From positions 3,844,001 through 3,908,000 of the forward strand of contig NZ_AP025281.1 in NCBI RefSeq assembly GCF_024347195.1: 64,000 nt of DNA, given 5' to 3'. The notes beneath the pieces are model-generated. The model worked only from the letters and a program-made list of their open reading frames with translations. It was not told the DNA's origin and searched no databases. The stretch comes from Aliamphritea hakodatensis. GTDB taxonomy: Bacteria; Pseudomonadota; Gammaproteobacteria; Pseudomonadales; Balneatricaceae. The first letter of the stretch is position 1; each line of letters opens with the position of its first letter. Of this stretch, positions 44,300 through 53,943 are shown piece after piece. Made by a program: the position numbers and the translations under genes.

Positions 44300-44318
44300 C
44301 GGCCTGCATAGCAGGCCG
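44300..44318. repeat. Stem-loop downstream of the pepQ-like gene
   Basis: Arms CGGCCTGC and GCAGGCCG pair perfectly around an ATA loop in the 175-bp gap after the last gene of the peptide operon. No U-run follows on the minus strand. Confidence 0.4.
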
Positions 44319-44395
44319 CAAATGGCCCTACATCACTTGCACTATAATATGAGCGCTGCCAGCATCCAAGTCCCGGCGGTATTTTAACGGCAGTT

Positions 44396-45697
44396 TTACT
44401 GTGCTGCGACAAACGCATCACGGGTAAAGTTTTCAATCCCTTGCGCAGTAATCAGCACATTGTCCTCAATCCGGATGCCGCCAAATGGCAGCAGGTGCTC
44501 AACCAGTGCCCAGTCGATCAGCTCTGCGACCGGTGACTGACGTAAGGTTTGTAACAGGCTGGGGATAAAATAAAGACCCGGTTCAACGGTTAACACGCTG
44601 CCGGCTTCCAGGTCTCCGGCATAACGCAGGAAGGGATGTTCCGCCGGTGGCGCAGGTTCAGTGCCCAACTGGTCATGCTGCCAGGCGCCTACGTCATGCA
44701 CCTGAATGCCCAACAGATGCCCCAGACCATGCGGGAAGAATACCCGGGTCACACCTTCTTCCAGCTGAGTATCCGCCGAAGCCCGGACAATACCGGCCTG
44801 CTGCAGAATGCCGGCAATCTTACGATGCATACCCAGATGCAGATCCACATAGCTGACACCTGCCCGCATCTCGCTCAGCGTTTCCAGCTGCGCCTGTTCC
44901 ATGGCCGCCAGCAAGTCGGCAAACACACCGGCCTCAGCGGCGTAGGTACGGGTAATATCCGCCGCGTAGCCAAGATAGTTCGCCCCGGCATCGATCAGCA
45001 AGGTACGGTGCTGATCCGGCAGGCTGCGGTCCTGCCACTGATAATGCAGCACCGCAGCATGTTCATTCAGACCGACAATGTTGTCATAAGGCAGTTGTTT
45101 TTCGTTATGTGCGATCGCCGCCAGATAGCCCTGATGAATCTCATACTCAGACTCACCGGCACGGAAGCCCTGCTCAGCCCGCAAATGCCCCTGCACGGCG
45201 AGAATATTCGCTTCGCGCAAGCAATCATGTTCCCATTCAGACTTAACCCGGCGCACCCGGTGCAGCTCCTGGATCAGCGCCTGTGGATTATGCGTCCAGC
45301 TGTCGCGGGCAAACGCCGGCATGTGCTCGGTAATCACAGCCAGATTATCCTGGCTGACCGGAGCACTGTCTTTGATCGCTACCACGTCGAACGCTTCGGC
45401 CCACCAGTCAGCCGGCAGTTCCGGGGTCACATGCCAGAAGTCATCGGCCATCACGAAATACAGAACCGGCTTTTTACCCGGCTGAACCAGCAGCCAGCAA
45501 CCCGGATGCTGGGTCAGAAACGGCAGCCAGTGCACAAAATTCGGATTGGCTTTATAGGTATGTCTGTAATCGTCCTGAAAACGCAGGGAGGAACCGCCTG
45601 AGCCGATCAGTAAACCGTCGAACCCGGCATCCGCCAGCAGGTTTTCTGTGGTTTGCTGTAATCTGTTCAGGTGGGAAAAATAGGCCTGTTGATTCAT
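44396..45697 (-). CDS. pepQ: Xaa-Pro dipeptidase (M24 family)
   Basis: This 433-residue M24 metallopeptidase has the five metal-ligand motifs visible: LLIDAGANYLGYAADITRTY (two Asp), FPHGLGHLLGIQVHDVG (His), TVEPGLYF (Glu) and GGIRIEDNVLI (Glu). It cleaves the bond before Pro in Xaa-Pro dipeptides. It overlaps the LysR gene by 4 bp and ends a nine-gene minus-strand peptide-uptake operon, so its role is breakdown of imported proline-containing dipeptides. Confidence 0.93.
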   Translation of the reverse strand: MNQQAYFSHLNRLQQTTENLLADAGFDGLLIGSGGSSLRFQDDYRHTYKANPNFVHWLPFLTQHPGCWLLVQPGKKPVLYFVMADDFWHVTPELPADWWAEAFDVVAIKDSAPVSQDNLAVITEHMPAFARDSWTHNPQALIQELHRVRRVKSEWEHDCLREANILAVQGHLRAEQGFRAGESEYEIHQGYLAAIAHNEKQLPYDNIVGLNEHAAVLHYQWQDRSLPDQHRTLLIDAGANYLGYAADITRTYAAEAGVFADLLAAMEQAQLETLSEMRAGVSYVDLHLGMHRKIAGILQQAGIVRASADTQLEEGVTRVFFPHGLGHLLGIQVHDVGAWQHDQLGTEPAPPAEHPFLRYAGDLEAGSVLTVEPGLYFIPSLLQTLRQSPVAELIDWALVEHLLPFGGIRIEDNVLITAQGIENFTRDAFVAAQ

Positions 45698-46668
45698 GAA
45701 TTAACCGACACCTTATGGTCATCTCCCACCGCCAGCGATACCTTTTCTAACGGCAGGGTGCGCTGTAAATGGGGCCAGAGTTTTTGTAATTGTTGATTCT
45801 GATTAAGCCGCGAGCGATACAGGCGGATCTCCACTGGAATATTCCAGCTCTGATCGGCAGCAAAATCGAGACGGTTATAGCGGAAGTTATCTTCCAGCAA
45901 GGTGGTGGGCAACCAGCCCAGACCAAACCCTTCCTTCACCATGGCCTTGGCGCTGACCGAGTTGACGTTCTCGTTCATGGTCAGCAAGTGCGGCGCAGGC
46001 TCCCGGCGCTGCAGAAAGCTGCGGATCACCGGCTTCAGAAAAGCATTATCGTGATAGCCGATAAACGGCACCGGGTGGCGCTTGCTGCCAGGTAACTGAT
46101 ACAGAGGTTTGCCGTCGTCATCCAGTGCAGTTACCGGCACCAGTTGTTCCTGGCACACCAGAATATGCTCAAAACGCTCATCGGCCAGTGGCTGTAAAAA
46201 ATCGATGGTCGGGTGCCAGTAGCACAACACCAAATCACATTCGTTATTACTCAGTGCCTCCACAAAATCCGCCCCCATCCAGGTGGTAGATTTCAGGTTG
46301 TGCACCATATCAACATCGAGATCGCCGGCCAGCGGCATCAGCCAGGACTTCCAGAAACCCAGACACAAAGACTGGGTAGCCGCGAATGTCAGCCGGTTAC
46401 TCTGTTGCTCCAGAATATCTTTACAGCGGCTTTTGGCATCATGATGAATGCGGGAGATCTGTTCCGCCGAGGCCAGAAACACTTCTCCCGCTGCCGTTAA
46501 CGACAGCGGCAGCGTGTTACGGTCAATGAGCGTGACGCCCATTTCCTCTTCCACCAGTTTAATCCGGCGGCTCAGAGTAGGCTGGGTAACATTACGGTCA
46601 TCCGCGGCACGGGAAAAATTCCGCGTACGCGCCAGGGCAATAAAATCTTCCAGCCAGCGAATTTCCAT
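45694..46668 (-). CDS. LysR-family regulator in the peptide operon
   Basis: This 324-residue LysR protein starts MEIRWLEDFIALARTRNFSR with a helix-turn-helix through VTQPTLSRRIKLVEEEMGV. Its C-terminal region is an ordinary effector domain. It starts right after the M14 peptidase gene (touching at 46668/46669) and overlaps pepQ by 4 bp. Being in the operon rather than divergent, it could autoregulate the peptide-transport genes from their promoter at about 53.7 kb. Confidence 0.88.
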   Translation of the reverse strand: MEIRWLEDFIALARTRNFSRAADDRNVTQPTLSRRIKLVEEEMGVTLIDRNTLPLSLTAAGEVFLASAEQISRIHHDAKSRCKDILEQQSNRLTFAATQSLCLGFWKSWLMPLAGDLDVDMVHNLKSTTWMGADFVEALSNNECDLVLCYWHPTIDFLQPLADERFEHILVCQEQLVPVTALDDDGKPLYQLPGSKRHPVPFIGYHDNAFLKPVIRSFLQRREPAPHLLTMNENVNSVSAKAMVKEGFGLGWLPTTLLEDNFRYNRLDFAADQSWNIPVEIRLYRSRLNQNQQLQKLWPHLQRTLPLEKVSLAVGDDHKVSVNS

Positions 46669-47823
46669 TTAGCAGGCGTCCCCGGACTCAGTCCGGTCAC
46701 GGTTCTGCAACCAGTCTGCGATCGGATCTAACAGGCTTGCCCCTAATTTTGCAGAGCGGCCTGCTGACCAGCCCTGCACCGGGTCCGGCTGCAGGTCGTA
46801 ATCTTTGAACGGCATTTCCAGCGTCATGGCCGGGCAGTTGTGATGCTGCCCCACCCAGTTGGAACACATGGTCAGGGTCTCTTCCCCAAAGACACCCGGC
46901 TCATAGCCCCGTTCCATCTGGAAGTCTGGATTGGCCGTCATCAGCACTTCCTGGAAACGCTGCTCTGCCGCCAGAATCGCTGCCGAAGTGTCCGGAATGC
47001 CTTCCTGACCGGCAATGAAATTACACGGCAAGGCTTCATCGCCGTGGATATCCAGATGTAAGTCCACCCCGGTCTGGGCCATTTGCTGACGGACCAGATA
47101 TACTTCCGGGCTCTGTTCCATGGACGGTGTCATCCACTCCCGGTTAAGGTTCACTCCGGCTGCATTGGTCCGCAAATGTCCCCGGACTGAACCATCCGGA
47201 TTCATATTTGGCACCACGAAAAACACCAGTTGCTGGCTCAGGCGGCGGGCCTGGGCATCGTCATTATCGAACAGACGCTCCAGAAAACCTTCCACCAGCC
47301 ATTCTGCCATGGTTTCACCGGGATGTTGCCGGGCGGTCACCCAGACAGCCGCTTTGGCCACCGCCGGATTACCGACCACCAGCAGATCCAGATCCCGGCC
47401 ATCCAGGGTTTGCCCTAACCGGACACTGCGACAGTTGCTGTGCTGTTCGGCCCAGGCCAGCAGGTCCAGATGGCGTTCATAGCTGTACGGCGCAAAGTAG
47501 GCGTAATACAGGCTGTTGGTTTCCGGCTGGTGCTCAATCACCAGTTCGCCGTTTTCGTACCGGGTGGGTACCCGAAACCAGTGCTCCCGGTCATAGGAAG
47601 CCACGGCCTGATAATCTTCCCAGCCATCCACATAGGCGGCCTGATCAGCATTCAGCAAGCGCATGCGCAGTTGCTGGCCGGCGGCCCCCTGAACACGGTA
47701 AAAAAACCACTGAAAAAAATCAGACTGATGATCCTTACGGATATTCAGCTGAATATCCGCAGGGTTACGCTGATCCACTACCTCAATATTACCCGCATCA
47801 AACGCGCAGCTAACGGTAAGCAT
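46669..47823 (-). CDS. M14-family cytosolic carboxypeptidase
   Basis: This 384-residue protein has an N-terminal beta-rich domain (typical of CCP-like M14 enzymes) and a zinc-peptidase domain: HPGETMAEWLVEG (His/Glu ligands), DLHLDIHGDEALPCNF (third His) and MTLEMPFKDYD (catalytic Glu). No signal peptide is present. It trims C-terminal residues from imported peptides; its position between the ABC genes and a LysR gene ties it to the same pathway. It is followed immediately by the regulator gene. Confidence 0.88.
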   Translation of the reverse strand: MLTVSCAFDAGNIEVVDQRNPADIQLNIRKDHQSDFFQWFFYRVQGAAGQQLRMRLLNADQAAYVDGWEDYQAVASYDREHWFRVPTRYENGELVIEHQPETNSLYYAYFAPYSYERHLDLLAWAEQHSNCRSVRLGQTLDGRDLDLLVVGNPAVAKAAVWVTARQHPGETMAEWLVEGFLERLFDNDDAQARRLSQQLVFFVVPNMNPDGSVRGHLRTNAAGVNLNREWMTPSMEQSPEVYLVRQQMAQTGVDLHLDIHGDEALPCNFIAGQEGIPDTSAAILAAEQRFQEVLMTANPDFQMERGYEPGVFGEETLTMCSNWVGQHHNCPAMTLEMPFKDYDLQPDPVQGWSAGRSAKLGASLLDPIADWLQNRDRTESGDAC

Positions 47824-47889
47824 ATTCGTTATTCTCTTTGGCTAGGCTCGAATGTGATATACGTACTTAAGAATAAGCATTATGACGTA

Positions 47890-48918
47890 TTAATCGATAC
47901 GCTGCTCTTCTACGGCGTGACACGCAACCTTAATGCCACCCTCTGTTGACATAAGTTGTGGCTTTTCTTCCCGACAGCGGTCATTCGCGTAAGGACAGCG
48001 GCCATGGAATACACAGCCGCTTGGCAGATTAACCGGTGTGGATACCTCACCCTGCAGCTTAATGTGATTCGGACGGTGATCCGCCAGTTTCGGAATTGCC
48101 GACAACAGCGCCTTGGTATAAGGGTGCCGTGGCTGATCAAATACCGTATGGCTGTCACCGATTTCACACAGGGTGCCCAGATACATAACCGCTACCCGGG
48201 TACCAAAATGTTCCACCACGGATAAATCGTGGGTGATAAACATATAGGTCAGGTCGCGCTGTTCCTGTGCATCCATCATCAGGTTCAGCACCTGCGCCTG
48301 AATGGATACATCCAGTGCCGAAATCGGCTCATCTGCAACGATGAATTCAGGGTCGACCGCCAGTGCACGGGCGATACTGATCCGCTGCCGCTGACCGCCG
48401 GAAAACTCGTGGGGGAAACGCACGCCCCAGCTCGGATCAACCCCCACAGAATGCATCACCTCATGCACCTTGTCCCGCACTTCCATACGGGACCACTTAG
48501 GGTTGTGAAACTTCACCGGCTCAGACAGGGTTTCGGTAATCGTCATTCGCGGGTTAAGGGATGCAAAAGGATTCTGGAAGATCATCTGCATCTTTTTACG
48601 GTAAGGCAGCATCTGCTGCGCCGACAGGTTATCAATCCGCTGGCCATCATAGCTGACGGTACCGCCACTGGGCTCCAGCAGGCCCATCACCGTACGGGCA
48701 ACGGTAGACTTGCCGCAGCCGGATTCACCGACCACGCACAGGGCTTCACCTTTAAAAATATCCAGATCCACACCATTGATGGCGTGAACAAATTCCTGAT
48801 GGCGCTTGATCTTACCGCCTTCGAAACGCAACTGATCCAGAAAATCGCCGGAAATAGAAAAGCGTTTATACAGGTCCCGGACCTGCAGCAATGACTGCTT
48901 TGATTCTTGTGCTGACAC
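47890..48918 (-). CDS. Peptide ABC transporter ATP-binding protein (DppF/OppF-like)
   Basis: This protein of about 342 residues starts at GTG 48918 (VSAQESKQS), 1 bp after the upstream stop, with AAGGGGG in front; a longer frame from 48972 would overlap DppD by 53 bp. Walker A is GESGCGKST, signature FSGGQRQR and Walker B FIVADEP, and the C-terminal oligopeptide-family Cys motif appears around GCVFHGRCPYANDRC. It powers dipeptide import together with the other four subunits encoded upstream. Confidence 0.93.
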   Translation of the reverse strand: MSAQESKQSLLQVRDLYKRFSISGDFLDQLRFEGGKIKRHQEFVHAINGVDLDIFKGEALCVVGESGCGKSTVARTVMGLLEPSGGTVSYDGQRIDNLSAQQMLPYRKKMQMIFQNPFASLNPRMTITETLSEPVKFHNPKWSRMEVRDKVHEVMHSVGVDPSWGVRFPHEFSGGQRQRISIARALAVDPEFIVADEPISALDVSIQAQVLNLMMDAQEQRDLTYMFITHDLSVVEHFGTRVAVMYLGTLCEIGDSHTVFDQPRHPYTKALLSAIPKLADHRPNHIKLQGEVSTPVNLPSGCVFHGRCPYANDRCREEKPQLMSTEGGIKVACHAVEEQRID

Positions 48919-48919
48919 C

Positions 48920-49918
48920 TTATGATCCCCCTTCCTGCGCCTTGTTTTCGGACTGCGCAACCAACTCTTCAACCATGTGGCATGCCACCAGACATCCGCC
49001 GGAGCGGGTAAATTCCGGAATCACCCGGCAACGCTCTGTGGCATAGTCGCAACGGTTACTGAACGCACAGCCTTTCGGGATCGCCTGCAGGGTCGGCATG
49101 GAGCCGCGAATCTGCTGCAAACGTTCACCGCGTACGCCCATCTGTGGCAGGGCATTAATCAGGCCCTGGGTATAAGGATGCTGAGCATCATTGATAATTT
49201 CTTTGGTTGGCCCCTGCTCGATGACCCGGCCGGCATACATCACCATGGTGCGCTGGGTAACCTGAGACACCACCCCAAGATCGTGGGTGATCAGGATCAG
49301 AGCAACGTTATTACGCTCACACAGCTCCAGCATCAGCTCCATGATCTCCGCCTGAATGGTTACATCCAGTGCGGTGGTCGGCTCATCGGCAATGATCAGG
49401 TCCGGGTCCATCAGCAGTCCAATCGCGATGACGATCCGCTGACGCATACCACCGGACAGTTCATGCGGATACTGATCCAGCCGCGTTTCCGGAGACGGAA
49501 TCTGTACCTGCATCAGTTTCTGCAGGGCAATCTTACGGGCGGCGGCCTTACTGATCTCACGGTGGGCCAGCAGACACTCAACCATCTGATCACCGATGGT
49601 CAGCACCGGGTTCAGGGTCATCATCGGGTCCTGGAAGATCATTGCGATACGGTTACCACGGATGGTACGCATATCCTTGTCTTCCAGATTCTGCAGGCTC
49701 TTGCCTTCAAAACGGACGTCGCCTCCGGAGATCCATCCCGGCTGGGAAATCAGGTTCAGGATAGAGAATCCCAGAACCGACTTACCGGCACCGGACTCAC
49801 CCACCACACCGATCCGCTCGCCGCGTTCCAGTGAAAAGTTGATATCCCGCAGGGCTTTTACTGCACCGCTGCGCAGACCAAAACTGACTTCTAAATTGTT
49901 AACTTCTAATAATGCCAT
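48920..49918 (-). CDS. Peptide ABC transporter ATP-binding protein (DppD/OppD-like)
   Basis: This 332-residue ATPase has Walker A GESGAGKSV, signature LSGGMRQRIVIAIGL, Walker B LIIADEPTTALD, and the C-terminal oligopeptide motif GCAFSNRCDYATERC. It lies 4 bp after the DppC-like permease. It pairs with the DppF-like subunit as the ATPase heterodimer. Confidence 0.94.
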   Translation of the reverse strand: MALLEVNNLEVSFGLRSGAVKALRDINFSLERGERIGVVGESGAGKSVLGFSILNLISQPGWISGGDVRFEGKSLQNLEDKDMRTIRGNRIAMIFQDPMMTLNPVLTIGDQMVECLLAHREISKAAARKIALQKLMQVQIPSPETRLDQYPHELSGGMRQRIVIAIGLLMDPDLIIADEPTTALDVTIQAEIMELMLELCERNNVALILITHDLGVVSQVTQRTMVMYAGRVIEQGPTKEIINDAQHPYTQGLINALPQMGVRGERLQQIRGSMPTLQAIPKGCAFSNRCDYATERCRVIPEFTRSGGCLVACHMVEELVAQSENKAQEGGS

Positions 49919-49922
49919 TGGC

Positions 49923-50876
49923 TTACCCCTTATAAAGCTTCGGGTTCAGTACATCACGCAGCCAATCGCCCAGTAAGTTCATGACCAGCACCAGCACCAC
50001 TAACACCACGCCCGGAATCACAGTGATCCACCAGATACCGGAGAAGATAAATTCAAAACCACTTGAGATCAGCGATCCCAGTGACGGCTGAGACACCGGC
50101 ATACCCAGCCCAAGAAAGGACAGCGCGGCCTCAGAAATAATCGCATTGGCGATCTGTACCGTTGAGATAACCAGAATCGGCGACAGGGTATTCGGCAGAA
50201 TATGACGGAACATGATCCGCGGCGCCCGCAGGCCCATGACCCGGGCAGCATCCACATACTCTTTTTCCTTTTCCGCCAGTACAGACGCCCGGACGGTCCG
50301 CGCATACTGCGGCCATTCCGCGATACCGATGACCAGAATCAGCATCACCATCGCCAGATCCTGATACAGCTGAGTGCCAAAGGTTGCCTGGAATACCGCC
50401 AGTACAATAATCGCCACCATCATGGTTGAGAAGGACAGCTGTACGTCTGCCATCCGCATCAGCAGGCTGTCGACTTTACCGCCCACATAACCGGCCACCA
50501 GACCGATACAGATGCCCAGTAAAGCCTGCAGCAGCACCGCACAGATACCGATTGTCAGCGACACCCGGGTACCGTAAAGAATGGTCGACCACAGATCCCG
50601 GCCCTGTGCATCGGTGCCCAACCAGAACGAAGCTTCCCCTTCTTCCTGCCAGCTCGGCGGCAGTTCAGAGTTCATAATATCGATACTGGCCGGATCGTAC
50701 GGATCAAACGGAGCCAGCAGTGGCGCCAGTAACGCCATCAGCACGTAGGCCATGAATACCATGAAGCTCAGCTGAGCCACACGGTCAATTTTAAAACTGT
50801 GCCAGAAATGCGATTTCACAAATCGCTGCATCATGGTTGGCGCTTCATCCGCCAGTGCAGAAGATGTCTGAGTCAT
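49923..50876 (-). CDS. Peptide ABC transporter permease (DppC/OppC-like)
   Basis: This 317-residue permease has an N-terminal membrane helix, a periplasmic loop and about five further helices. The EAA-loop segment is EYVDAARVMGLRAPRIMFRH, followed by AIISEAALSFLGLG, both typical of DppC. It begins 2 bp after the DppB-like gene. Confidence 0.94.
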   Translation of the reverse strand: MTQTSSALADEAPTMMQRFVKSHFWHSFKIDRVAQLSFMVFMAYVLMALLAPLLAPFDPYDPASIDIMNSELPPSWQEEGEASFWLGTDAQGRDLWSTILYGTRVSLTIGICAVLLQALLGICIGLVAGYVGGKVDSLLMRMADVQLSFSTMMVAIIVLAVFQATFGTQLYQDLAMVMLILVIGIAEWPQYARTVRASVLAEKEKEYVDAARVMGLRAPRIMFRHILPNTLSPILVISTVQIANAIISEAALSFLGLGMPVSQPSLGSLISSGFEFIFSGIWWITVIPGVVLVVLVLVMNLLGDWLRDVLNPKLYKG

Positions 50877-50878
50877 GA

Positions 50879-51853
50879 TTATTTGCCCCCAAACAGTTTC
50901 ACGGTTGGATTCACCAAACCATAAATCAAATCAACAATGGTGTTGGTGATGACGAAAATCGCACCAACGACTATTAAGTAAGCGACGATCAGTGGCGTAT
51001 CTACCCGGTTTACCGCTTCCAGGAACAGGAAGCCCATGCCCGGCCACTGGAACACCGTTTCCGTCAGAATGGTATAGGCCACCATGGTACCAATCTGCAC
51101 ACCACCCACGGTAATGACCGGCAGCATGGTATTTTTCAAAGCATGTAAAAAATAAATACGGGTCGGCGAAAGGCCTTTCGCCCGGGCAAACTTGACGTAC
51201 TCAGACTGCAAAACTTCCATCATTTCCGAACGGATCAGACGGATAAACAGCGGCAACATAATCGACGCCAGCGTAATACATGGCAGTATCAGATGCATCA
51301 GCCCGTCGGCGGTCACAAACGCCGTATCCCAACCGAAGATATGCCCCGCTTCGCCACGGCCATATGACGGCATCCAGCCAAGCTCAATAGAAAACAGATA
51401 GATCAGGCCAATGGCTGTCAGGAATACCGGAATCGAAATACCCACGGTACTGAAGCCCATAACCAGTTTAGAGAACCAGCTGCGGGGCTTGATGGCCGCG
51501 TAAACCCCCAGCGGTACAGAAAAACCGATAATAATAAGGGTCGCACCAAATACCAGGTCCAGTGTGGCCGGCAGTTTGGCAAGAATCACCTGCAGGGCAG
51601 GTTCTTTAAAGAAGTAAGACGTCCCCAGGTCACCCTGGACAGCATTCTCAGCAAACCGAAGATAACGTTCCAGAAACGGGTCATTCAGTCCCATTTCCTC
51701 ACGAAGCGCATGACGCTCCTCTTCCGATACCGACTGCCCCACCAGTTCCCGCAACGGGTCACCCAGGTTGTCCTGTATCGAAAAACTGATGATGCTGATC
51801 ACAAACATCACCACGATAGCTTGTGCTAAGCGTTTGATTAAAAAAGCGAACAT
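50879..51853 (-). CDS. Peptide ABC transporter permease (DppB/OppB-like)
   Basis: This 324-residue permease starts MFAFLIKRLAQAIVVMFVIS. The EAA loop is EYVKFARAKGLSPTRIYFLH and the C-terminal VFQWPGMGFLFLEAVNRVDTPL matches DppB. It is separated from the binding-protein gene by 162 bp containing two stem-loops. Confidence 0.94.
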   Translation of the reverse strand: MFAFLIKRLAQAIVVMFVISIISFSIQDNLGDPLRELVGQSVSEEERHALREEMGLNDPFLERYLRFAENAVQGDLGTSYFFKEPALQVILAKLPATLDLVFGATLIIIGFSVPLGVYAAIKPRSWFSKLVMGFSTVGISIPVFLTAIGLIYLFSIELGWMPSYGRGEAGHIFGWDTAFVTADGLMHLILPCITLASIMLPLFIRLIRSEMMEVLQSEYVKFARAKGLSPTRIYFLHALKNTMLPVITVGGVQIGTMVAYTILTETVFQWPGMGFLFLEAVNRVDTPLIVAYLIVVGAIFVITNTIVDLIYGLVNPTVKLFGGK

Positions 51854-51954
51854 AGAATTCAGCCTGCAAACATAAGTATTTTCGGTCGGGTACAGGATAC
51901 CCGTCCCGGCTAGCGAGTAATTATAATTCAGTCGTTTATCTGATCAGGAATGAA

Positions 51955-52006
51955 GGGCTCAGGTCAATTGGCGAACTGAGCCCCCGGTTGCAGCCCGAAG
52001 GCTGCA
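51955..52006 (-). repeat. Two tandem stem-loops between the binding-protein gene and the permease genes
   Basis: Hairpin 1 has arms TGCAGCC (51989-51995) and GGCTGCA (52000-52006), 9 bp after the binding-protein stop. Hairpin 2 has arms GGGCTCAG (51955-51962) and CTGAGCCC (51976-51983) with a 13-nt loop. Neither has a U-run. Such intercistronic structures often keep binding-protein mRNA more abundant than permease mRNA. Confidence 0.65.
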
Positions 52007-52015
52007 GACAGCGAT

Positions 52016-53572
52016 TTAGCGCTTGATTACCAGGTCACCCAGGTAAGGGAAGTTCATCTTGTTAACAACCGGCTCGATTTCGACACCTTTCGCAGATGCC
52101 CACGCCAGGTTCTGCCAGTGCAGTGGGATGAAAGCGGCGTCGTCATACAGCATCTGTTCAATCTGCTGCATCAGCTCAGCACGCTTGGCCGGATCGGTTT
52201 CAACGTTAGCCTGCGCCATCAGTTTGTCAGCTTCAGGGTTACAGTAGTTACCGCTGTTGTACTGACCCAGACCTGTATCGGCATCCGGACAGGCAGACAG
52301 GAACTCATAGAAGTTGTTGGAATCTTCAGTATCTGCATGCCAGCCAATCATCATGATATCTGCTGCACGCTCGTCAAAGGTTGGCCAGTACTGTGCTTTA
52401 GGCATCGTTTTCAGGTCAACCTTAATACCGATCTTAGCCAGCATGGAAACCACCGCCTGAGCGATCTTTTCATCGTTCACGTAACGGTTGTTTGGCGCCA
52501 TCATCGTCAGGCTCAGACCGTCTTCGTAACCGGCTTCCTTCATCAGCGCTTTAGCTTTCTTCAGGTCGTAACGCGGTTTCAGATCCGGGTTGAAACCCAG
52601 ATAACCTTCAGGGCTCATCTGCGCAGCAGGGGTCGCAAAACCACGCATGATCTTCTTAACGATACCTTCCTGATTGATCGCGTAAACGATTGCCTGACGA
52701 ACACGAACGTCTTTCAGTGCTTCGACACGGTTCTGGTTCATCTGGAACGTGATAATACGGGTACCCGGCATAGTCACCAGATCAACTTTGTCACTGCCAT
52801 CGATACGCTTATGATCGGTTGGCGGTACCGGCATCATGAAGTCCACATCGCCGGACAGTAGCGCGGCAACACGGGTGGGTGCTTCTTTGATCGGCGTCAG
52901 AACAATTTTATCAACGTTACCCTTGGAATCTTTATCCCAGTAATTCGGGTTGCGGGCAAACTCAGTACGTACGCCCTGCTCACGGTAAGTAACCGTATAA
53001 GGACCTGTACCGGACACATTGGTTGACGCAAAAGAATTACCGAACTTAACCAGCATATCTTTAGCATTACCGTTCGCGTCCTGACCGGAATAGAACTTGC
53101 TGTCCATCGGGAAGATGTAAGTCGCGTTGTTCAGAACCAGCGGGAACGGCTCTTTAGTCACCAGATCAAAGGTGTAATCGTCAACAACGTTGACCGACTC
53201 AAACTTGGAAAAAATGCCTTTAAAATCAGGGGAGTTCAGCAGACGGTCAAAGGTAAACTGGACATCTTTCGCAGTCAGCGGATTACCGGAATGAAACGTC
53301 ACACCTTCACGCAGTTTGAAACGCATTGTCTTATCGTCGATACGCTCCCAGCTCTCAGCCAGGCGTGGCTCAAAGCCCAGGTTACGGTCCCAGCGAATCA
53401 GCGGGTCATACACCATGTGGGAAAGCTGCAGCATACCGCCAGAAAGCTGCTCGTGAATATCAAGCGTTACCGGGTCAGCATCATATGCCATCTTCAGGGT
53501 TTCAGCCTGCAGCGCAGTTGCAGACATGCTTAGCAATGCACCGGCAAGTAAACTTGCTGTTCTCTTCATCAT
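52016..53572 (-). CDS. Peptide ABC transporter substrate-binding protein (SBP family 5)
   Basis: The protein has about 518 residues, starting at ATG 53572 with AGGA 8 nt upstream; an upstream ATG at 53590 is possible. It has a signal peptide (TASLLAGALLSMSATALQAE), then LKMAYDADPVTLDIHEQ and LAESWERIDDKTMRFKLR typical of DppA/OppA-like proteins, and FHSGNPLTAKDVQFTFDRL. It is the first gene of the peptide operon. The exact peptide specificity is not predictable; the downstream Xaa-Pro dipeptidase and M14 peptidase suggest dipeptides or short peptides. Confidence 0.93.
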   Translation of the reverse strand: MMKRTASLLAGALLSMSATALQAETLKMAYDADPVTLDIHEQLSGGMLQLSHMVYDPLIRWDRNLGFEPRLAESWERIDDKTMRFKLREGVTFHSGNPLTAKDVQFTFDRLLNSPDFKGIFSKFESVNVVDDYTFDLVTKEPFPLVLNNATYIFPMDSKFYSGQDANGNAKDMLVKFGNSFASTNVSGTGPYTVTYREQGVRTEFARNPNYWDKDSKGNVDKIVLTPIKEAPTRVAALLSGDVDFMMPVPPTDHKRIDGSDKVDLVTMPGTRIITFQMNQNRVEALKDVRVRQAIVYAINQEGIVKKIMRGFATPAAQMSPEGYLGFNPDLKPRYDLKKAKALMKEAGYEDGLSLTMMAPNNRYVNDEKIAQAVVSMLAKIGIKVDLKTMPKAQYWPTFDERAADIMMIGWHADTEDSNNFYEFLSACPDADTGLGQYNSGNYCNPEADKLMAQANVETDPAKRAELMQQIEQMLYDDAAFIPLHWQNLAWASAKGVEIEPVVNKMNFPYLGDLVIKR

Positions 53573-53943
53573 GGGAAAAAATCCTATCAAGGTTTCGTTG
53601 TTATTCTTATGGAGCCGACCACCGGCCCCGTGGGGTTAACCCCTTCTTGTCTAGCAATACAGCCTAACCAAGCCCCTGACTTTCACCAATCGAAATACTA
53701 ACTACCCCTATACAGGATACGTATGTGCCCCCTATGCATAATGCGTATACACATTCCGTATAGGCATTATGAATACCCCTTATCAAAGCAAATACAATAA
53801 CGGAATCAATAATATAGAGCACAAAAACATACGGAGGCACCGCCACAGCTCCTGCCTGTTTCAGGATCTTACCGGGAGGACAATAAAGTGGAAAAAACTT
53901 TTCACATACAGGAGAAAAGTATCGCTAACCTTCGCCCAAATAC
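53573..53943. promoter_or_regulatory. 371-bp control region upstream of the peptide operon
   Basis: No gene is recognised. The region holds clustered inverted elements: a near-perfect dyad at 53737-53771 and a related CCTATAC-containing element at 53707-53725. CCCC(T)TAT motifs recur at 53705, 53729 and 53776, roughly 24 and 47 bp apart. It probably contains the operon promoter and the binding sites of a regulator. Confidence 0.55.
53737..53771. promoter_or_regulatory. Near-perfect 35-bp dyad (candidate operator)
   Basis: Outer arms CATAATGC (53737-53744) and GCATTATG (53764-53771) and inner arms TATAC (53746-53750) and GTATA (53758-53762) match perfectly around a 7-bp centre; only the pair at 53745/53763 mismatches. 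It is centred about 180 bp before the peptide-binding-protein start. Confidence 0.65.

Noticed and set aside
47208..47813. 201-aa plus-strand frame opposite the M14 peptidase gene
   Set aside because: Shadow of the M14 coding sequence, low-complexity composition and no domain.
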